A DNA stretch of 64,000 nucleotides from Chlorops oryzae (GCA_020466095.1 CM035809.1:24179942-24243941); one strand, 5' to 3'. Counted from the first letter of the stretch, positions 12,971 through 26,029 are shown. Translations and numbers: made by a program. The notes: generated from the sequence alone by a model not told the origin.

Positions 12971-14012
12971 GCATGGCGATGGAGTGAGAATGAGAGTGTC
13001 CCTTTTTTGTGATCTCAAAAAAAATATTTAAAAAAAAATATTTGTTGCCCCTTTTTTTGTTGGAAGGTCTTTGAAAATAGTAGAAAAATTAATTGATGTA
13101 AAGATTTCTTAGTTTACCACATGAGAGCAGACCTGTTTAATCCGAATTAAAATTAAAATTAGTTATCATTTGAAATTTTTTTTTTTTTTAATCCTTAATC
13201 AATATTGAATTTTTTTTTTAAATTTTTAAATTATTATTAATCGTAAAATAATCAAATTGCTTCAGATAAATTTAAAAAAAAAAATCCAAAATAATAAAAA
13301 GATAATCAAAATAAATCCCGATTAAATTTTGATTATTTTGAATTACTTTTAATTAATTTTCCTAAATTTTAATTCAAATCAAATTTTTCAAAAATTCTCA
13401 GAAAATTGTTGCGATCGGTTTTTTTTAAATTAATTCAGACTAGTTCCGGTTTGAAGCGACTTACTTAAAAAAAAAAAAATAAAAAAATCAAAAATTAATC
13501 AAAAAATAATCCCAATTAAATTTAGATTATTTTGAATAAATTTTTATTTAATTTACATAATTTTTAAATCTCTTAAATCGATTTGAATAATTTGAAAAAT
13601 AATCAAAATAAATAATTCGGATTGGATTTGTTGATTATTTTATTTTAATTAAAATTAAATTTAAAATAATTCAAAATAATCCAAATTTAGTCCAGACTAT
13701 TTTGGAATAGTTTTTGAAATAATTCAATTTTTATTGATTCAAAACTGTCCCTATTATTTAACGATTTTTTGGCAATACCTACCATTAATTATGATCCATT
13801 TATATTTTTAATGATCATTAGTAATCAATGTTGCAGCCAAAAGCATAAAAGTCGAATCGATCAATCAAATTACACTAGCTTACAAATGATTAGTTTTTAT
13901 TTTTTTCTGGACATTGGGCCCCTTAGGTTGAATCGGCTGCCACTTAGGCCGTTAATCGGCCCATTGTGATGTTTGCAAAAACCAGTGCTAGGCTTGCAAC
14001 ATTACACTCCGT
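12971..14012. other. pannier 3' region and AT-rich intergenic DNA
   Basis: Probably starts with the pannier 3' UTR, whose end I cannot place. The rest is A/T-rich with recurring AATAATCAAAATAA-type motifs and no coding signal. Confidence 0.45.
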
Positions 14013-14100
14013 TTCGCCTGTGCCGGGATTCGAACTTCGGACCCTGGGATCAAGAGCATAGCACGCATCCCCTACGCTATCGCAGAGCCACTTGGGTCCC
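14013..14100 (-). repeat. tRNA-like SINE head (minus strand)
   Basis: The reverse strand has a B-box-like GTTCGAATCCCG (14024-14035) and, about 50 bp upstream, an A-box-like TGGCTCTGCGATAGCG (14075-14090). This is the layout of an internal Pol III promoter in a tRNA-derived SINE. It does not fold into a convincing cloverleaf, so I do not call it a tRNA. Confidence 0.6.
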
Positions 14101-14205
14101 TTAACACGAAAATCATATTTAAAAACATCTTTCTGGAAGATATCGATTTTTTACAAAAACAAATTTTTTTTTTCATGGGGTATTGCCACTTTTCTGCACA
14201 CAACT

Positions 14206-14442
14206 CGACAATTCATCATCCGATTTCAAAAATTTATCCATCAAACTAAAGAAAATTAACTAAGCCAACATTTTTTCCTACATAGTTTTAAGATCGGTCA
14301 AGAAAATAAAATTCTGGAGACCTTTAAAGCGTGAAAAAGCACATACGTTTAGAAAAAAAGTTTAAATCATTTTTTTCAGTGTGAGAGGGATTATTTTTTT
14401 AATTTGGCGGATCATTACTGAAGATCGGATGATGCATTGTCG
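14206..14442. repeat. Inverted-repeat (foldback) segment
   Basis: CGACAATTCATCATCCGAT at 14206-14224 recurs inverted with one mismatch at 14424-14442. The spacer is AT-rich and noncoding. It may be a MITE remnant, but no target duplication is evident. Confidence 0.5.
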
Positions 14443-14449
14443 ATTTCTG

Positions 14450-15458
14450 CTCTGCAATACGACCTCAATAAAGAAATTTATTTTTTAAATTTTTTTTCGT
14501 CTTAAGAAGGCCAAAGTCCATATGAAAAGAGCACTAAGACGTTCCGGGATAAAATCTGTAAGCTAGTGTTAAAAAAAACTCCTTATTTAAACAGGTCTGC
14601 CTCAGAGATAATGGAAGCAATAAATTCAAAAAAAAATTTTTTTTTTTATTTTGTCTGGTTGGCCAAAGGACAACTTTTTTTGTTTCTTGAAATATTGCAA
14701 AAATATTGCAAAGCAAAAAAATTGTCCTGAAGGCGATATTTCCGCTAACGCAAGATCGAATATTAGAGCTCCATTACTATTAAATCCAAAAAATCCAAAA
14801 AAAAAATGGACAACTAATTTTTTGAAATTCATTAATTAATTTTTCTTTCCATATGCTCACTCTTTAATTTTATTCTCCGTTAATGCTTCTTATTTTGGAA
14901 AACAAATCACAAATACCAACAAATAAAATATATCTCCAGATTTCACTCTAAAAACGTTTATCCCTAATATTGAAAGCACTTTTTTTATATCGATTGTACA
15001 AAGTAGCCGTTACGACTAAGTAGGAATAATAATTAAATTCAATAATGTTAATTAATTAATTAATTTATAAAACAAATCACCCATTTAGGGGAAATATTGA
15101 GCCTTGAGTAAGAAAATAAATAAAAAAACATCTAATCACCCTAAGGACTTCTCTGAAAACTATATACGTAATATGTAATGTATTTTATTAAGTCTTAAAA
15201 TAAATTAAACTTTTTTTGAATATTAAAAATTATAATATTTTGGAATTTTTTAGTTTTTCTTAATCAATTATGTACAAAATTTAATAAATTTATATTTTCT
15301 TGAATAGAAGGGCGAATTTTTGGCTTCATCAAATGGCCGCAATCGACTGAAATTTTTACCACCTTTCCGGAAAGCAACTAGGAGGAGGCTGTGACGGGAG
15401 TTCTTAATCCATAACATGATGACTTAAGCTATTACCAGTGATGAAATAAAACAACATA
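14450..15458. other. AT-rich intergenic DNA, no gene seen
   Basis: Overlapping short ORFs on both strands reflect A/T homopolymers. Nothing else can be supported. Confidence 0.5.
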
Positions 15459-15614
15459 CAGTCAAGCTTTCATAACTCGAACTTGTACAACTCGAATCGA
15501 ATCGGGTGGCAATAGCGAATATTTTCAATATCATTTCGTTTCCCTTAGTCGAAGTCTCTATAACTGGAACTACTTCTTTGGATAATGGTGGTTCGAGTAA
15601 TGGAAGTTTGACTG
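15459..15614. mobile_element. TA-flanked MITE, second copy
   Basis: A 156-bp relative of the element at 896-1067, with CAGTCAAGCTTTCATAACTC at the left end and its inverted counterpart at the right. TA flanks it at 15457-15458 and 15615-15616. Noncoding. Confidence 0.75.
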
Positions 15615-15837
15615 TAATAAATTTTTCAGTAATGAATGAATATAGAAGAAATCATAACGACATGTCCTGGAATGTGAAGAGAATTTAGCATCACTCAGAG
15701 TCGCTGTTATGTTATGTCGCCACTAAAAGCCTCTTGTAACATGCAAAAGATAGAATCAGTTTATTTCTTATGCTATGTTAAGCTGCCCTACCCGCTCAGT
15801 AATTGCAACTTTAAATCTGCAATTCAATGGATACAAT

Positions 15838-16010
15838 CAGGGGCGGACTGGGCCCTCCGGGCAACCGGGCATATGCCCGTTAGGACCCCAGTGCGCTGTA
15901 TCTGGGATCAATACTTATGGAGTAAGTATTTTTTTGTATTTTTTTTCTTAGGTAACGGGGACCCATTTTTCAAACGCCCGGTGGGTCCTTTGACCCTCAG
16001 TCCACCCCTG
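15838..16010. mobile_element. Non-autonomous hAT element with 8-bp target duplication
   Basis: A 173-bp element bounded by CAGGGGCGGACTG and the inverted CAGGGGTGGACTG. The 8-bp direct repeat GATACAAT lies immediately outside both ends (15830-15837 and 16011-16018). CAGGG termini plus an 8-bp duplication are diagnostic of the hAT superfamily. The arms are GC-rich and noncoding. Confidence 0.88.
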
Positions 16011-16018
16011 GATACAAT

Positions 16019-19000
16019 TTAAAAAAAGAACAAAACAATCGACCGAGTGAGTAAAAAATTGTTGCGCTTTTTCTCAGGTTATATCTTTCTATATCAATTT
16101 TTTTTAAAATTTCTGACAAGAAATAATTTTTTTTTTTTTATACTTTTCAACAAGGTATTATACCAATATGAACCTACGCCTTTTTGGCTACAGAAAAAGT
16201 TATGTGTATGGCAACGCTGAAGCTGAATCTGACGATTGTTAAACACTGATCACCAAAATTCTTCAAATTATTGAACTCATCTTCATCGATACAGCGGTAT
16301 ATTTTCATCATGAAAATTTATCGAATTTATTGAATTCTTTTGATTCAATCGCGGTCGATACCTCTTCAAATATGACCCATCCCGATGATATAAATTTGAT
16401 CAAGTTTCCCTCATGACTTATCGTGGGATCGTTTGCAATCCTTCCCATCCTCAAGAACCCATCGTAAATTATAAATGATTTATTTTTTTATTACTTTATT
16501 TGGATGCTGATGTCATTAAATTTGATCTCCAAATGGTTACTTTCTTCAAGTAATCGCAACTGATCTTTCTCGGTGAAGCACACAAATATCGGTTTGTGTC
16601 TGCGATCACGATCATTATATAGGGCTTTGTCTTTGCTTAATATGTCTTAACGACTTATTCGATACAAGATCCTATCTTTCTATAAAATTTTTATAGCAGC
16701 GTTAGAAACCGGCAAGCGATAGAAGGGATTTATAGAAGGGATTAAGTAGATATATTTCTCCCTTTGACAAAACCGACCGCTAAGGATACATAAAATATCT
16801 TTGGTCCATGTTTTCGGGAGTTTCTGGAACTAGTTTCTGTTTCATAAACAAAAATTTATTTTTCTAAAAGGGATATAAAAGCATGTAAAATGGGTGGGGC
16901 AGTAAGAAGGCTATGGACAATAGCCCTCAATAACTTTATTCCAGTGGCGTAGCGAGATATTTCGGCGCCCGTGGGAAAATGGGGCCCGCTTCCGCCCTTA
17001 ATAAAAATACCTTTATAAAAATTAAAATAAGATTCTGCGGCCCCCTTCGGTCACCCCTCTCGCCCGCTCTAGGGGCAATCCGGGCTGTTCCCATGCAGCA
17101 AAATTTCGGCTCGCTTCGTTTACCATCGGTCGGACTTAAAAATATATATAAAAGGGGCGCCATGTAACTTTGCGTTAACGAAACGTCTAGAGCGCTGCCC
17201 TCTTACTCGCATTAATTTCCAAAAAATTTGCCTTTTCATATGAAAAATAACACCCTTTTTAGAACAATTTCATAATTCAAATTCTTTTTCTTAATATTTC
17301 AATATAAAGATACCTCCCAGATTGGGAAATCAATGGCTTTCAACTGGCAATGGTTTTTTAAATCCAAAAAAAAAATGGTCTTGTAACCGTCATGGACTAC
17401 TTTGGAAACCATTCTGGATCTACAAGCCTGCTAGATTTCTCCTTATACCTCCATTTGTCCAGATCTAGCTTGAGATTTTTTTTGTCTTACCATAAGGATA
17501 ATGAGTTTTCTGGAACCTGGAATAACGATTCCTTAATTTCGACTGCATATAAAGAAAAGGTTTCACTGTTAAGCTACCATGGAACCATCCGATATATTCC
17601 TTTGCAAACATTTTTACTTCTTCATCACAAAACTTTAGGCACGTTCGACCGAGACTGCAAGCCACCGAGGAGGGACTGCGAACAATTTTTGCATTTCAAT
17701 TTTATTGATTTAAGGCCAATATCAACATCAGCTGCCTGGTCGGCTGGCTCATCAGTAATGACGATAACAATGCGATAATGACGATTGTTCGGAGAGAGGA
17801 AATGTGAGAGAAAAGAAAAAGCGAAGAAGTCCATTCGCTGAAGTAATTGTCATTATGACTTACGGGCGATTGGAATGACTTGTTCAATCGTTTACGTATT
17901 TCAAAAGCTGAAAAACCGTGAAATCAAAAGCCCCCCCGAAAAAAAAATTTTACAGCGGAAGTGAAAAATTATTTATTTTCATGTCAAGGAAATCGTTGTG
18001 TGGATTTTCAATTTTATTATCTCATTGGTTGATTTGCCAAAGAGCTTCAAGAGGAAACCTGCATTCCAGACTAAAAATAATTTGAGCTACTTGCTTCAGT
18101 GCTCGCTGGCACGAAAAGTAGTTGAACAGGGTTGCAAGTTACTTTGGCCATTAAATCTTCAAAAAATACGAAGAGCTAGCGAAAAAGTCAAAAAAAATCG
18201 ATGAAAAAAAAATAAGGGTGTAACTACTGAGCTAAGTTATGTAAGACGGCCATAGCTGAGTTTTCTCTTAACCCATTTTTAAGGAGAATATAAAACGAGC
18301 AAATACCTCAGAGATGAGGCATTCTTATGAGTTGGGAGATGTTGAAAATTTTCCACTACTTTTTCTTTGACTTAAGTTTTTCGAACCTTAATCCATTCTT
18401 TGTTTAAACTCTAACCTCAATTCTTCATCGGATTTTCGAACATTAAGGTCTTCAGATTAAAATACTTTGGACCTTAGAAGCCTATTTCCATCCAAAGACT
18501 ATTTGTTCTTGCACTATTTATGGTTTTTCTAAGGACACGAAAAAACAGAATGAATTATTCGGGGTGAATATAATCTTTGGAGTTCTTTTTAGAAAATTCA
18601 ATTCCTTCCAATATCATGTGAGGACATCAGTTGTGATTGGCCCTGTAGGATTTTAGCACCTTTTTCCTAAGGGGTCATTCTTTCATTGAAAAAATTTTTG
18701 CAAAAGAAAACTATGGCCCAAACCAGGACTTGGTTCTTCCTAGCGGATATTCCAATTATGACACAGAATTTGTGCCACAGTTGTTCTAAGACATTTCTGT
18801 CTTTTATTTAATTTTTAATTTTTTTTTTTTTTTGAAAAAATTTTCTCAGTGTAAAATTTAAAGAAATTTTTTTTAAGATTCACTGTTTTTTTGACTATCA
18901 TTTGCCATTTATTTCATCTTTCTATCATAATTAGTTTTTGAGTTATAAAATTTTGAAAATAGGTTGACAGTCCATAATACTTTCGAAGGATATTTCAAGG

Positions 19001-19140
19001 ATACTGCGCAATAGGAACCTTAAACTCAGGATTGGACGGTGCTTTTAGGTAGTAACTATCCAACAATCAACAAACCTCTCAAATTCCGATCGCCTCCTGA
19101 TCCTTGATCCTTGATCTTTCATCCTCCAGGATAGTTCTCT
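16019..19140. other. Intergenic DNA, no gene seen
   Basis: It contains a GC-richer patch at 16940-17165 starting CCAGTGGCGTAGCGAG, a start often seen in dispersed fly repeats, but I cannot find a matching inverted end. The remaining short ORFs are not protein-like. Confidence 0.45.
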
Positions 19141-19960
19141 GTTAAAATTACCTCATTATTCCCGAAACACTCTGTGTCGAGGGTATATTGCGTTTGTGTG
19201 GTTGTGTGTAACACCCAGAACCAGTCGATATAGACCATACAAAATATATATAGAAATGATCAGCGTCACAAGGAGATTCGATTTAGACATGTCCGTCCGT
19301 CTGTCTGTTTGTATACAGTTATCTTATCGAAGAAGTTGAGCTATTGACAAAATTTGGTATGCGTGCTCACGGGGACATGAGTAAGAACAAGTTCGAGAAT
19401 GGACTCGATCGGACCATTTTTAGGGGTACCTCCAGTACTAGGGTCTGTTACTCAAATCACAAAAACTGCTCTAAAATCGAAGTTTTTCAAGATATTTTGA
19501 TGAAATTTGATATTTGTTCATACTTAAAGGCCAGTAATGTGATTTTCAAAAATTGGAAGTGGGCGTGGCAGAAGGGCGTTTTTCGAAAATTTTCTCCTAC
19601 ACCCGAAATTCAAATGGGACTTGAACGAAATTTGGCAATTATGCTTCCTTAGTGGCCATAAATATCCTCTCCAAAAATTTCTGTGATAGGTCTATTATTA
19701 AGGGTACCTCCAGGTATTAGGGTCTGCCACCAAAATCTCAAAACTGCCTCAAAATCGGACTTTCTCGGAAATATTTCAGTGAAACTTAGAACTTGAGCGT
19801 ATATTTAAGCCTCCTCGATTAGAATTCAAAAAAATTTAAAAAAGTGGGCGTCGACATTTGGGGCCCCATATGGCCATAAAAATCTTCTGAATATTATTTC
19901 TTGATGGTCCTGTTTTTTGGTCGTGTTTTAAAAATTATTTAAACATGTTTGCCTGTGTCG
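19140..19960. repeat. Dispersed repeat with tandem internal motif
   Basis: It carries the 'CATGTCCGTCCGTCTGTCTG' signature common to many dipteran dispersed repeats. A phrase of the type 'GGTACCTCCAGTAYTAGGGTCTG' occurs twice (around 19426 and 19704), followed each time by similar CAAAA-CTG-C-CTAAAATCG sequence, so it is internally repetitive. No ORF of note. Confidence 0.5.
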
Positions 19961-20932
19961 GGTATTTTATTGTCTATAACACCCTAACATGTTAATCTAT
20001 TTAATTAGACTCGCTTTTATAGTTATTAGAGTCGACTTCGGTGCTGGGGCAGTTAATAATCCTGCTGATCCACAAGCAAGTAGAAAATCGCTCATGCACA
20101 GTCTTCGGATTTTAATTAATTTATATGGGAAATTATGCCACAACTGGGAAGTGTTATCATTTTCTTTGATCTGTATGATGAATGGCTTTTCCTAGTGCCC
20201 TCGATCTATGTGATCTAGCTTTGAGTGACAAACTAGAGCCATATGAAATTGGCGCCTAAGCTTCACGACTTTTCTTCACTCCATTGATTAATTTATGTTT
20301 TCGATTTAAATACTCAACCATCAATGGGTTCAATTTTATTCAAATTACACTCACTCCCGTTTATTAAAATCCAATTTATTAATTTAAAAAAAAAAATCAT
20401 TCACAGCTCATTTCCTAATTCCATTGATGAACTCCAAATTGAAAACTTCAAAAAACAATTTCATCTGATAATAAAAAAAAAATAAAATAAAATAAACACC
20501 GTATCACATCGATTGATTGAATAACAATGCGATTTGGTAAAATCCCATGAAAACATTGAAGCAGAAGAAAAAAATAAGCGATTGCATCGTCTTTTCTCGA
20601 AATAAATAATTGCCCAAACCGTATCGATTTAACCGTTGGATGAATATGTCAGTCTAATGCCGCAAAAGAAAGGCCGAAACTGAGAAAAAAAAAAAAAAAA
20701 TTACAAAAGCAACAAGGCAAAATTGCAACACACGCTCGCAATATCCATGCGATGCCTATTCCGGCCTCCAGTGATGGACGCGTGACGTTCTTGCGGGTGT
20801 GATCGATAATAAGGCGATCGATTTGTGGTTGCTCAGTTATATCACAAGGAACACTTTGGAGAATTACTTCGATTCTCAATTCATGTAGGAATCCTGAAAT
20901 TTTCAACGAATTTCTTCGGCCTCGGTGCCGTA
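19960..20932. other. AT-rich intergenic DNA, no gene seen
   Basis: No coding, RNA or clear repeat signal beyond poly-A tracts. Confidence 0.45.
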
Positions 20933-21230
20933 CCCAGCGGCCAACAGTGCCTACCGCCTACAAAGTATACGAGACTGTAAGCGACCTGAATATTAATAGC
21001 TACAAGAATATTAATAGATACGAGATTATAGGCGAACTGCCCACCAATAGCTTACAAAGTATACAAGACTGTAAGCGACCTGAATATTAATAGATACGAG
21101 ATTATAGACGAACTGCCCACCAATAGCTTACAAAGTATACTAGGATGGTATATGAGGTTGTATGCATTACCGCCTAAGGCTTACGAAATTACGGTTCATT
21201 GCTTCTGTAGGCGGCATTTTGGCCGCTGGG
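20933..21230 (+). mobile_element. TIR element with two 94-bp-type repeat units
   Basis: A 298-bp element starting CCCAGCGGCCAACAGTGCC and ending with the inverted GGCGGCATTTTGGCCGCTGGG. Internally it holds two units of the repeat that forms the large array at 38313-41038, the second with a short deletion, followed by the element's unique right half. No coding capacity. Flanking bases do not show the TA seen around the other copies. The superfamily is unassigned. Confidence 0.7.
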
Positions 21231-21294
21231 CAGTTGGCTGCGATGCCAATTTACGATGCGAGAGACCCCGGGTTCGACTCCCAGCAGAGGCCGT
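21228..21294 (+). repeat. tRNA-like SINE head (plus strand)
   Basis: An A-box-like TTGGCTGCGATGCC (21234-21247) and a B-box-like GGGTTCGACTCCC (21270-21282) at Pol III promoter spacing. It abuts the right end of the TIR element. It is not a plausible full tRNA. Confidence 0.5.
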
Positions 21295-21299
21295 GGATG

Positions 21300-22479
21300 T
21301 TTGTGTCGTTTTTCCAGTTTCTGTTTTTCATTGTTTTCTCATTATTCGTGATATCACAACGGGCCCATTTGGTGCCTAATTGTATCAACCTTGATGGCAG
21401 CCACACTAACCTAACGTATTCTATGGGAAATTTTACACCCATGATGGAAGTTTAATTTTTTTTAATTTGTATTTTTTTTTTATTTTATGACCATTAAAAT
21501 GTGCCTACCAACTCTAACTAAAAACTATTTGAAAAACATAGTGATCGATCAAAAAAACTATCGAAACAATTGTGACGATAATTTCACTATGATTACACTT
21601 AGTGCCATTATAGGCCACACTCTCATCTCTAATGTCATGCCTCCGTTGGTAATGAAGACGATAATGTTAGGAAAACGAATAGTAAAACCAGAAAGAAAGA
21701 CCATTAAATATTATTTAATAACAATAAACACCAAAGATCCATTAAAAAGAAGAAGAAGAAAATTACTAAAACAGAGAGAAAAATTAAAAATTTATTAAGC
21801 ACGCAATAAATCAAACGCATCGGCTCACTTGGTCTCTCGATAGCTTTGGCCGTTGAAGAGAAGACAAAAAAAAAATTGCTCCAAAAAATAGTGTTAAATT
21901 ACAACAAAACTTTTCTGGGGAATTTCTATATTTTTCGCCTTTTTATGTTTCTTTTTTTTTTTTTTTTTGTTGTGGCGCCAATTGCGAAAACACATTTTTG
22001 AAGAAATAAAATGAAAAAATGAATAAATAAAAGGCCCAAAAACCAAATTGCCACTGCGCATGCACAGCACGACGTAACAACCTGTCAGGCAAAACCAAAA
22101 CTTACAAGTTTATAAACTTCATTATCGAGTTGTTCATGGACGTTAGTTATTGTTTTTGTTGTAAATTGTTGTAATTGTTGGTTTTTTGGTATACGTTCGT
22201 GTGTTGCCCATTGTTGCTTGACCGCATAAAATCGAAATTGAAGAAGAAGAAACAAAAAAAAAAAAAAAAAACAAGTTGCATCGCGAAGTTTGGTCCAAAC
22301 TTTGGTAAAAATTTCCAATCACTCGCGCCTTGTCTAGCGGAATTGTCGGTCGTGTGCACCACAAGAGAGCGGAGCTTTCAAACGAAAATAAATTGAAAGA
22401 CGAAAAGAAAAAAAATTAATTATATATCTATTAAAAAATTAATTTTTTTTTTGTTTAAAACAATCTGAAGCTGTTAAAA
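21300..22479. other. Intergenic DNA and presumed promoter of the first takeout-like gene
   Basis: No gene. The last few hundred bases before the ATG at 22480 presumably hold the promoter and 5' UTR, but I cannot mark a convincing TATA box or start site. Poly-A and poly-T tracts are frequent. Confidence 0.4.
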
Positions 22480-24805
22480 ATGCCAAAAATTTATTTAAAA
22501 CGACAACAAAGCCTTTTTTTGTGCACCGTGGGCCTTTTCAATTTGCTGGCGCCTTCAGTCAATGCCTATACGCGCGACATTGTCAACAATGCACCTCAGC
22601 TACAAGAAAGACGTAAGCCAAAAAAAAAAAATTAATAAATAAATAAAAAAATTAAATACAGTGAAACCTCTTATTTGACACCAAATAATGCAGAAACTCT
22701 ATACCGGTTTTCGAGATAAGTGGTGTTCGAAAATTATTTTTCCTTGAGTATCCGCATACGAGAGGTTTCATCGTATTTTTTGAACTATTTTATTTAAAGG
22801 GACAAACATTTTGTGATCCTAAAATAAATATTCATCGGTTTTTTTTTTTAAACAAATCAAAATATTTAACCCTTTATGAAGGAACAGAATAAAACATTTG
22901 AGAAATATTTTTTCAAAAAATTAACCCATTGAGCAGCCTTGGTGTGGTTTTCAAAATTTAAAATTTTTTAAAATATACTGCAAGGAATTTGTTCTCTGAA
23001 CGGATTGATCAATGGTTAAATAAATAGTTGAATTAAATTATAATTTAAATCGTGAAAGGTAAAAAATTTATTTTAATTGGTTGATAAAGGGTTAAAAAAA
23101 GTATTTAAAATAAATTACTTATATTTTAAAAATTTACTTCATTCAAATTCAGTGCCAAAAATCGTAAAAAGATGAAAATGAATAACAATTGGTTGATAAA
23201 GGGTTAAAAAAAGTATTTAAAATAAATAACTTATATTTTAAAAATTTTCTTCATTGAAGTTCAGTGCCAAAAATCGTAAAAAGATGAAAATGTATATCAA
23301 TTGGTTGAGAAAGGGTTAAAAAAATATTTAAAATAAATTACTTATATTTTAAAAATTTACTTCATTGAAGTTCAGTGCCAAAAATCGCAAAAATTTGAAA
23401 ATCTATCTCAATTGGTTGAGAAAGGGTTAAATAAATATTTAAAATAAATAACATTCTTAAGAATTGTTTTATTATAAATCAGGCCCAAAATCGTAAAGGG
23501 TTGAAAATTCATCTAAATTAGTTGATAAAGGGTTAAAAAATGTTGAAATAAAATATTTATAAAATTTTAAAAAATTACTTCATTCAAAATCAGTGCCAAA
23601 AATCGTAAAAGGATGAAAGCTTATAAAAATTAGTTGAGAAAGGGTTAAAATAAATAAAAGACTTAAAATTTGTTCAATTAAAAATAAGGCCAAAAAATCT
23701 TAAAATGTTGATAAAGGGTTAAGAAGCTAAAAATATGTTAAAAATAAAATCCTTTAAAATTTAATAAATCAAAAGTCAGACCTAAAAATCGTACAAGCTT
23801 ATAAAATTTAGCATTTAAGGAGTTGAATGTTTTACCTTCTTTGAGAAGGCCTTCAAACCTTCTGAAGGACATTAAAAAAATTTTTTACCACATTATATGG
23901 AACAGATCGTCTTTGAAACATTTTGTAATTTTTCCAAATTTTTTGCAATCAAATTTATTGAATTTTTTCTTCAATGTTCTCCATTTCAGCGTCATGGCTT
24001 CTAACCTGCCCACGTGATAATCCCAATGAGAACTCATGCTTTCAAAAATTATTTGAGAGAACATTTCCGGCATTAGCTGCTGGCATACCAGAAATCGGTG
24101 TAAAGGGCTTCGAGCCTCTTAATATCGATCAAGTTTCAGTGTCGAAGGGCAGCGGGAAACTCCAACTCTCGGGAGGTTTTCGAAACTTAGTCATACGTGG
24201 TCCATCAAATGCTACTGTGCGTCGTGCAAGGTAGGCTTTATTATAATTTATTAATTAAATAAATAATTTGAATACAATTTATTTTTTTTTTGATTTTTTT
24301 TTTATAAAATCCACACAGCCTGGACTTTGAAAAGAAAGCTTTGAATTTTGAATTAGAAATTCCTCTGCTAAGGATACGTTCTCAGTACAATCTAAAGGGG
24401 AATGTATTAGTCCTGCCTGTATTTGGCAGTGGTGACGTACGACTGGCATTGAAAGATGTCAAGACCGCTGTTTATACCAAAATCAGTTTACGAAATGAGC
24501 CCGAGGTTAGTTAAAAAGTGCTGTCATGTTGAAAAAAAAAACAAAAATTTATTTCTTCGCAGGAAGTCATTCACATCGACGAGATGAAGGTAACATTCCT
24601 TGTTGGCGGTATGCGGATACAATTGACCAATCTATTCAATGGCAATGAGATACTCGCTTCCTCAATCAACACTTTCCTTAATCAAAATGGCAAAGAAGTT
24701 ATCGCCGAATTGAGGCCCGATTTGGAACAGGGATTAGCTGATATCTTTCATGGTTTATGGAATAATGTCTTCTCGAAAATGCCAACTAAACTGTGGCTGC
24801 TGTGA
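22480..24805 (+). CDS. Takeout/JHBP-family secreted protein, copy 1
   Basis: Four exons (22480-22612, 23990-24230, 24319-24505, 24563-24805) join in phase to 267 residues, the usual size of the haemolymph juvenile hormone binding protein (takeout) family. Residues 1-29 form a signal peptide (basic start, hydrophobic core, cleavage after VNA). The family's N-terminal disulfide pair is seen as Cys51 and Cys61 in 'CPRDNPNENSC', followed by the typical GIPEIGVKGFEPL. Members are secreted lipid carriers with a single long hydrophobic tunnel; the ligand here is unknown. Intron 1 (1377 bp) holds a small MITE and about six degenerate 112-bp repeats. A poly(A) signal AATAAA lies at 24937-24942. The gene was copied, without exon 1, to 27774-28604. 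Confidence 0.9.
22659..22773. mobile_element. TA-flanked MITE in takeout intron 1
   Basis: A 115-bp element starting CAGTGAAACCTCTTATTTG and ending with inverted ACGAGAGGTTTCATCG. TA dinucleotides are at 22657-22658 and 22774-22775. Noncoding. Confidence 0.6.
22990..23720. repeat. Degenerate 112-bp tandem repeat in takeout intron 1
   Basis: The phrase AGTGCCAAAAATCGTAAAA recurs at about 23151, 23263, 23374 and again further on, a period of 111-112 bp. 'GGTTGATAAAGGGTTAAAA' lies between occurrences. About six units are recognisable. The left border of the downstream duplicate (27324) falls within this array's sequence, at the equivalent of about 23535. Confidence 0.75.
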
Positions 24806-25079
24806 TTTCAAGATGCGATTTATTTTTTTATTTATTTTTATGTTTTTTATTTATTTTTTATTTTTTTATTTGTTTTTTATTTGTAGTCTTATATATATGT
24901 ATATATATAACTGTTTCGATTTAAGAAATAATGATCAATAAATTTATTTTTTTGCAGATTTTTTGTAGGAAGTTCGCTTTAGACTATGGGTGCTTTAATC
25001 TGGGCTGCAACAGGCAATATAAGGCCACTTTTTTTTACTGTAAAACAAAAAATAAATAAATGTGGAAAAAATGAATAAA

Positions 25080-25215
25080 AACTTCCTACGCAACCCCGCC
25101 CGGTGCTGACAAATAACTCGATAGTCGCGACCATCGATAGTCTCGGTAGTCGATAGCATATAGTCAATATGGTCGATAGTCTGAAATATCGATAGCAACG
25201 ATAGTACTATCGGAA
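25080..25215. repeat. Cluster of CGATAGT / TATCGATA-type motifs
   Basis: About ten CGATAG or TCGATA motifs within 130 bp, downstream of the first takeout gene and copied at 28905-29005. TATCGATA is the core of the fly DRE promoter element, but such clusters also occur in repeats. The role is unknown. Confidence 0.4.
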
Positions 25216-25389
25216 GGTATATTTTGAAATTCAAACTAATTTCATTCGCTAATTGCTAGTGATTTCAATCAAGATGTTTAAATATTAAATATCAATCATT
25301 TAAAAGCTTTAAATTTATAAAAAATTAATGGTGGTCCTACATATAATAATTTAATAAAATACTGTACTTAAGTATCCCTCCTCAGAAAC

Positions 25390-25688
25390 CGAATTTTAAA
25401 ACCTCTCTTACTCAATTCTCCATACTTTGTAACCAGCACTGATGCTTGGCAGTATTTTGGTGACTCTTTTCCGTCGGATATTGAAAAAATCCCTTTATTT
25501 CTGTTTTTTTGAGGAAAGTGATCATTAAAAATCCCTTGTTAACATTTGGAGTGATTTTTGGTTGAAGGTAAAATCAAATAAATCCCTCAAAACGGAAAAA
25601 ATTCCTCGTTCTGGCATCAGTGCATAGAATAAAATGTGAGCATGACGCCTACAATTCTCATTTGGTTTGTAAAATGGGACACTTAAGC
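25390..25688. repeat. Dispersed repeat 'R', copy 1
   Basis: About 300 bp that recur at 29160-29480 and 61741-62060. All three share 'CCAGCACTGATGC', 'TTTTGGTGACTCTTTTCC' and 'GCATGACGCCTACAATTCTC' in the same order. The other two copies run directly into (CAT)n DNA; this one is interrupted by an inserted element at its right end. Confidence 0.75.
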
Positions 25689-26027
25689 AGTGTTGCCAAC
25701 TCGTCAGATTGAAAAGACGCTGATTAATTTTGAAAACGCGCTAAAAAGCACCGGAAATCAATGATTCCCAATTTTTAATTTCAAAAAGCGCTAAATCAAC
25801 CAAAAGAAAGTGTTTTTCGAAGGGAACATGTTGTTTTTCTAAAAAGATCATTGTATATATTGATGTTATTTTATTCTTTGAATATTTATTATAAAACAAA
25901 TGATTAGATTTGCTTCTTACAAGTGTGCGTTTAGATTAGAAACGATGCGACTAAGGCACCGAACAACCATCTCTTTCTTTCCTATACGCCATTATATAGC
26001 GCGAAAAGCGCTAAGTTGGCATCACTG
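25689..26027. mobile_element. Probable hAT-type MITE
   Basis: 339 bp starting CAGTGTTGCCAAC and ending with inverted CAGTGATGCCAAC. It interrupts repeat R relative to the copy at 29160. The target duplication is imperfect (only CTTA is shared), so the borders are approximate. Confidence 0.5.
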
Positions 26028-26029
26028 CT

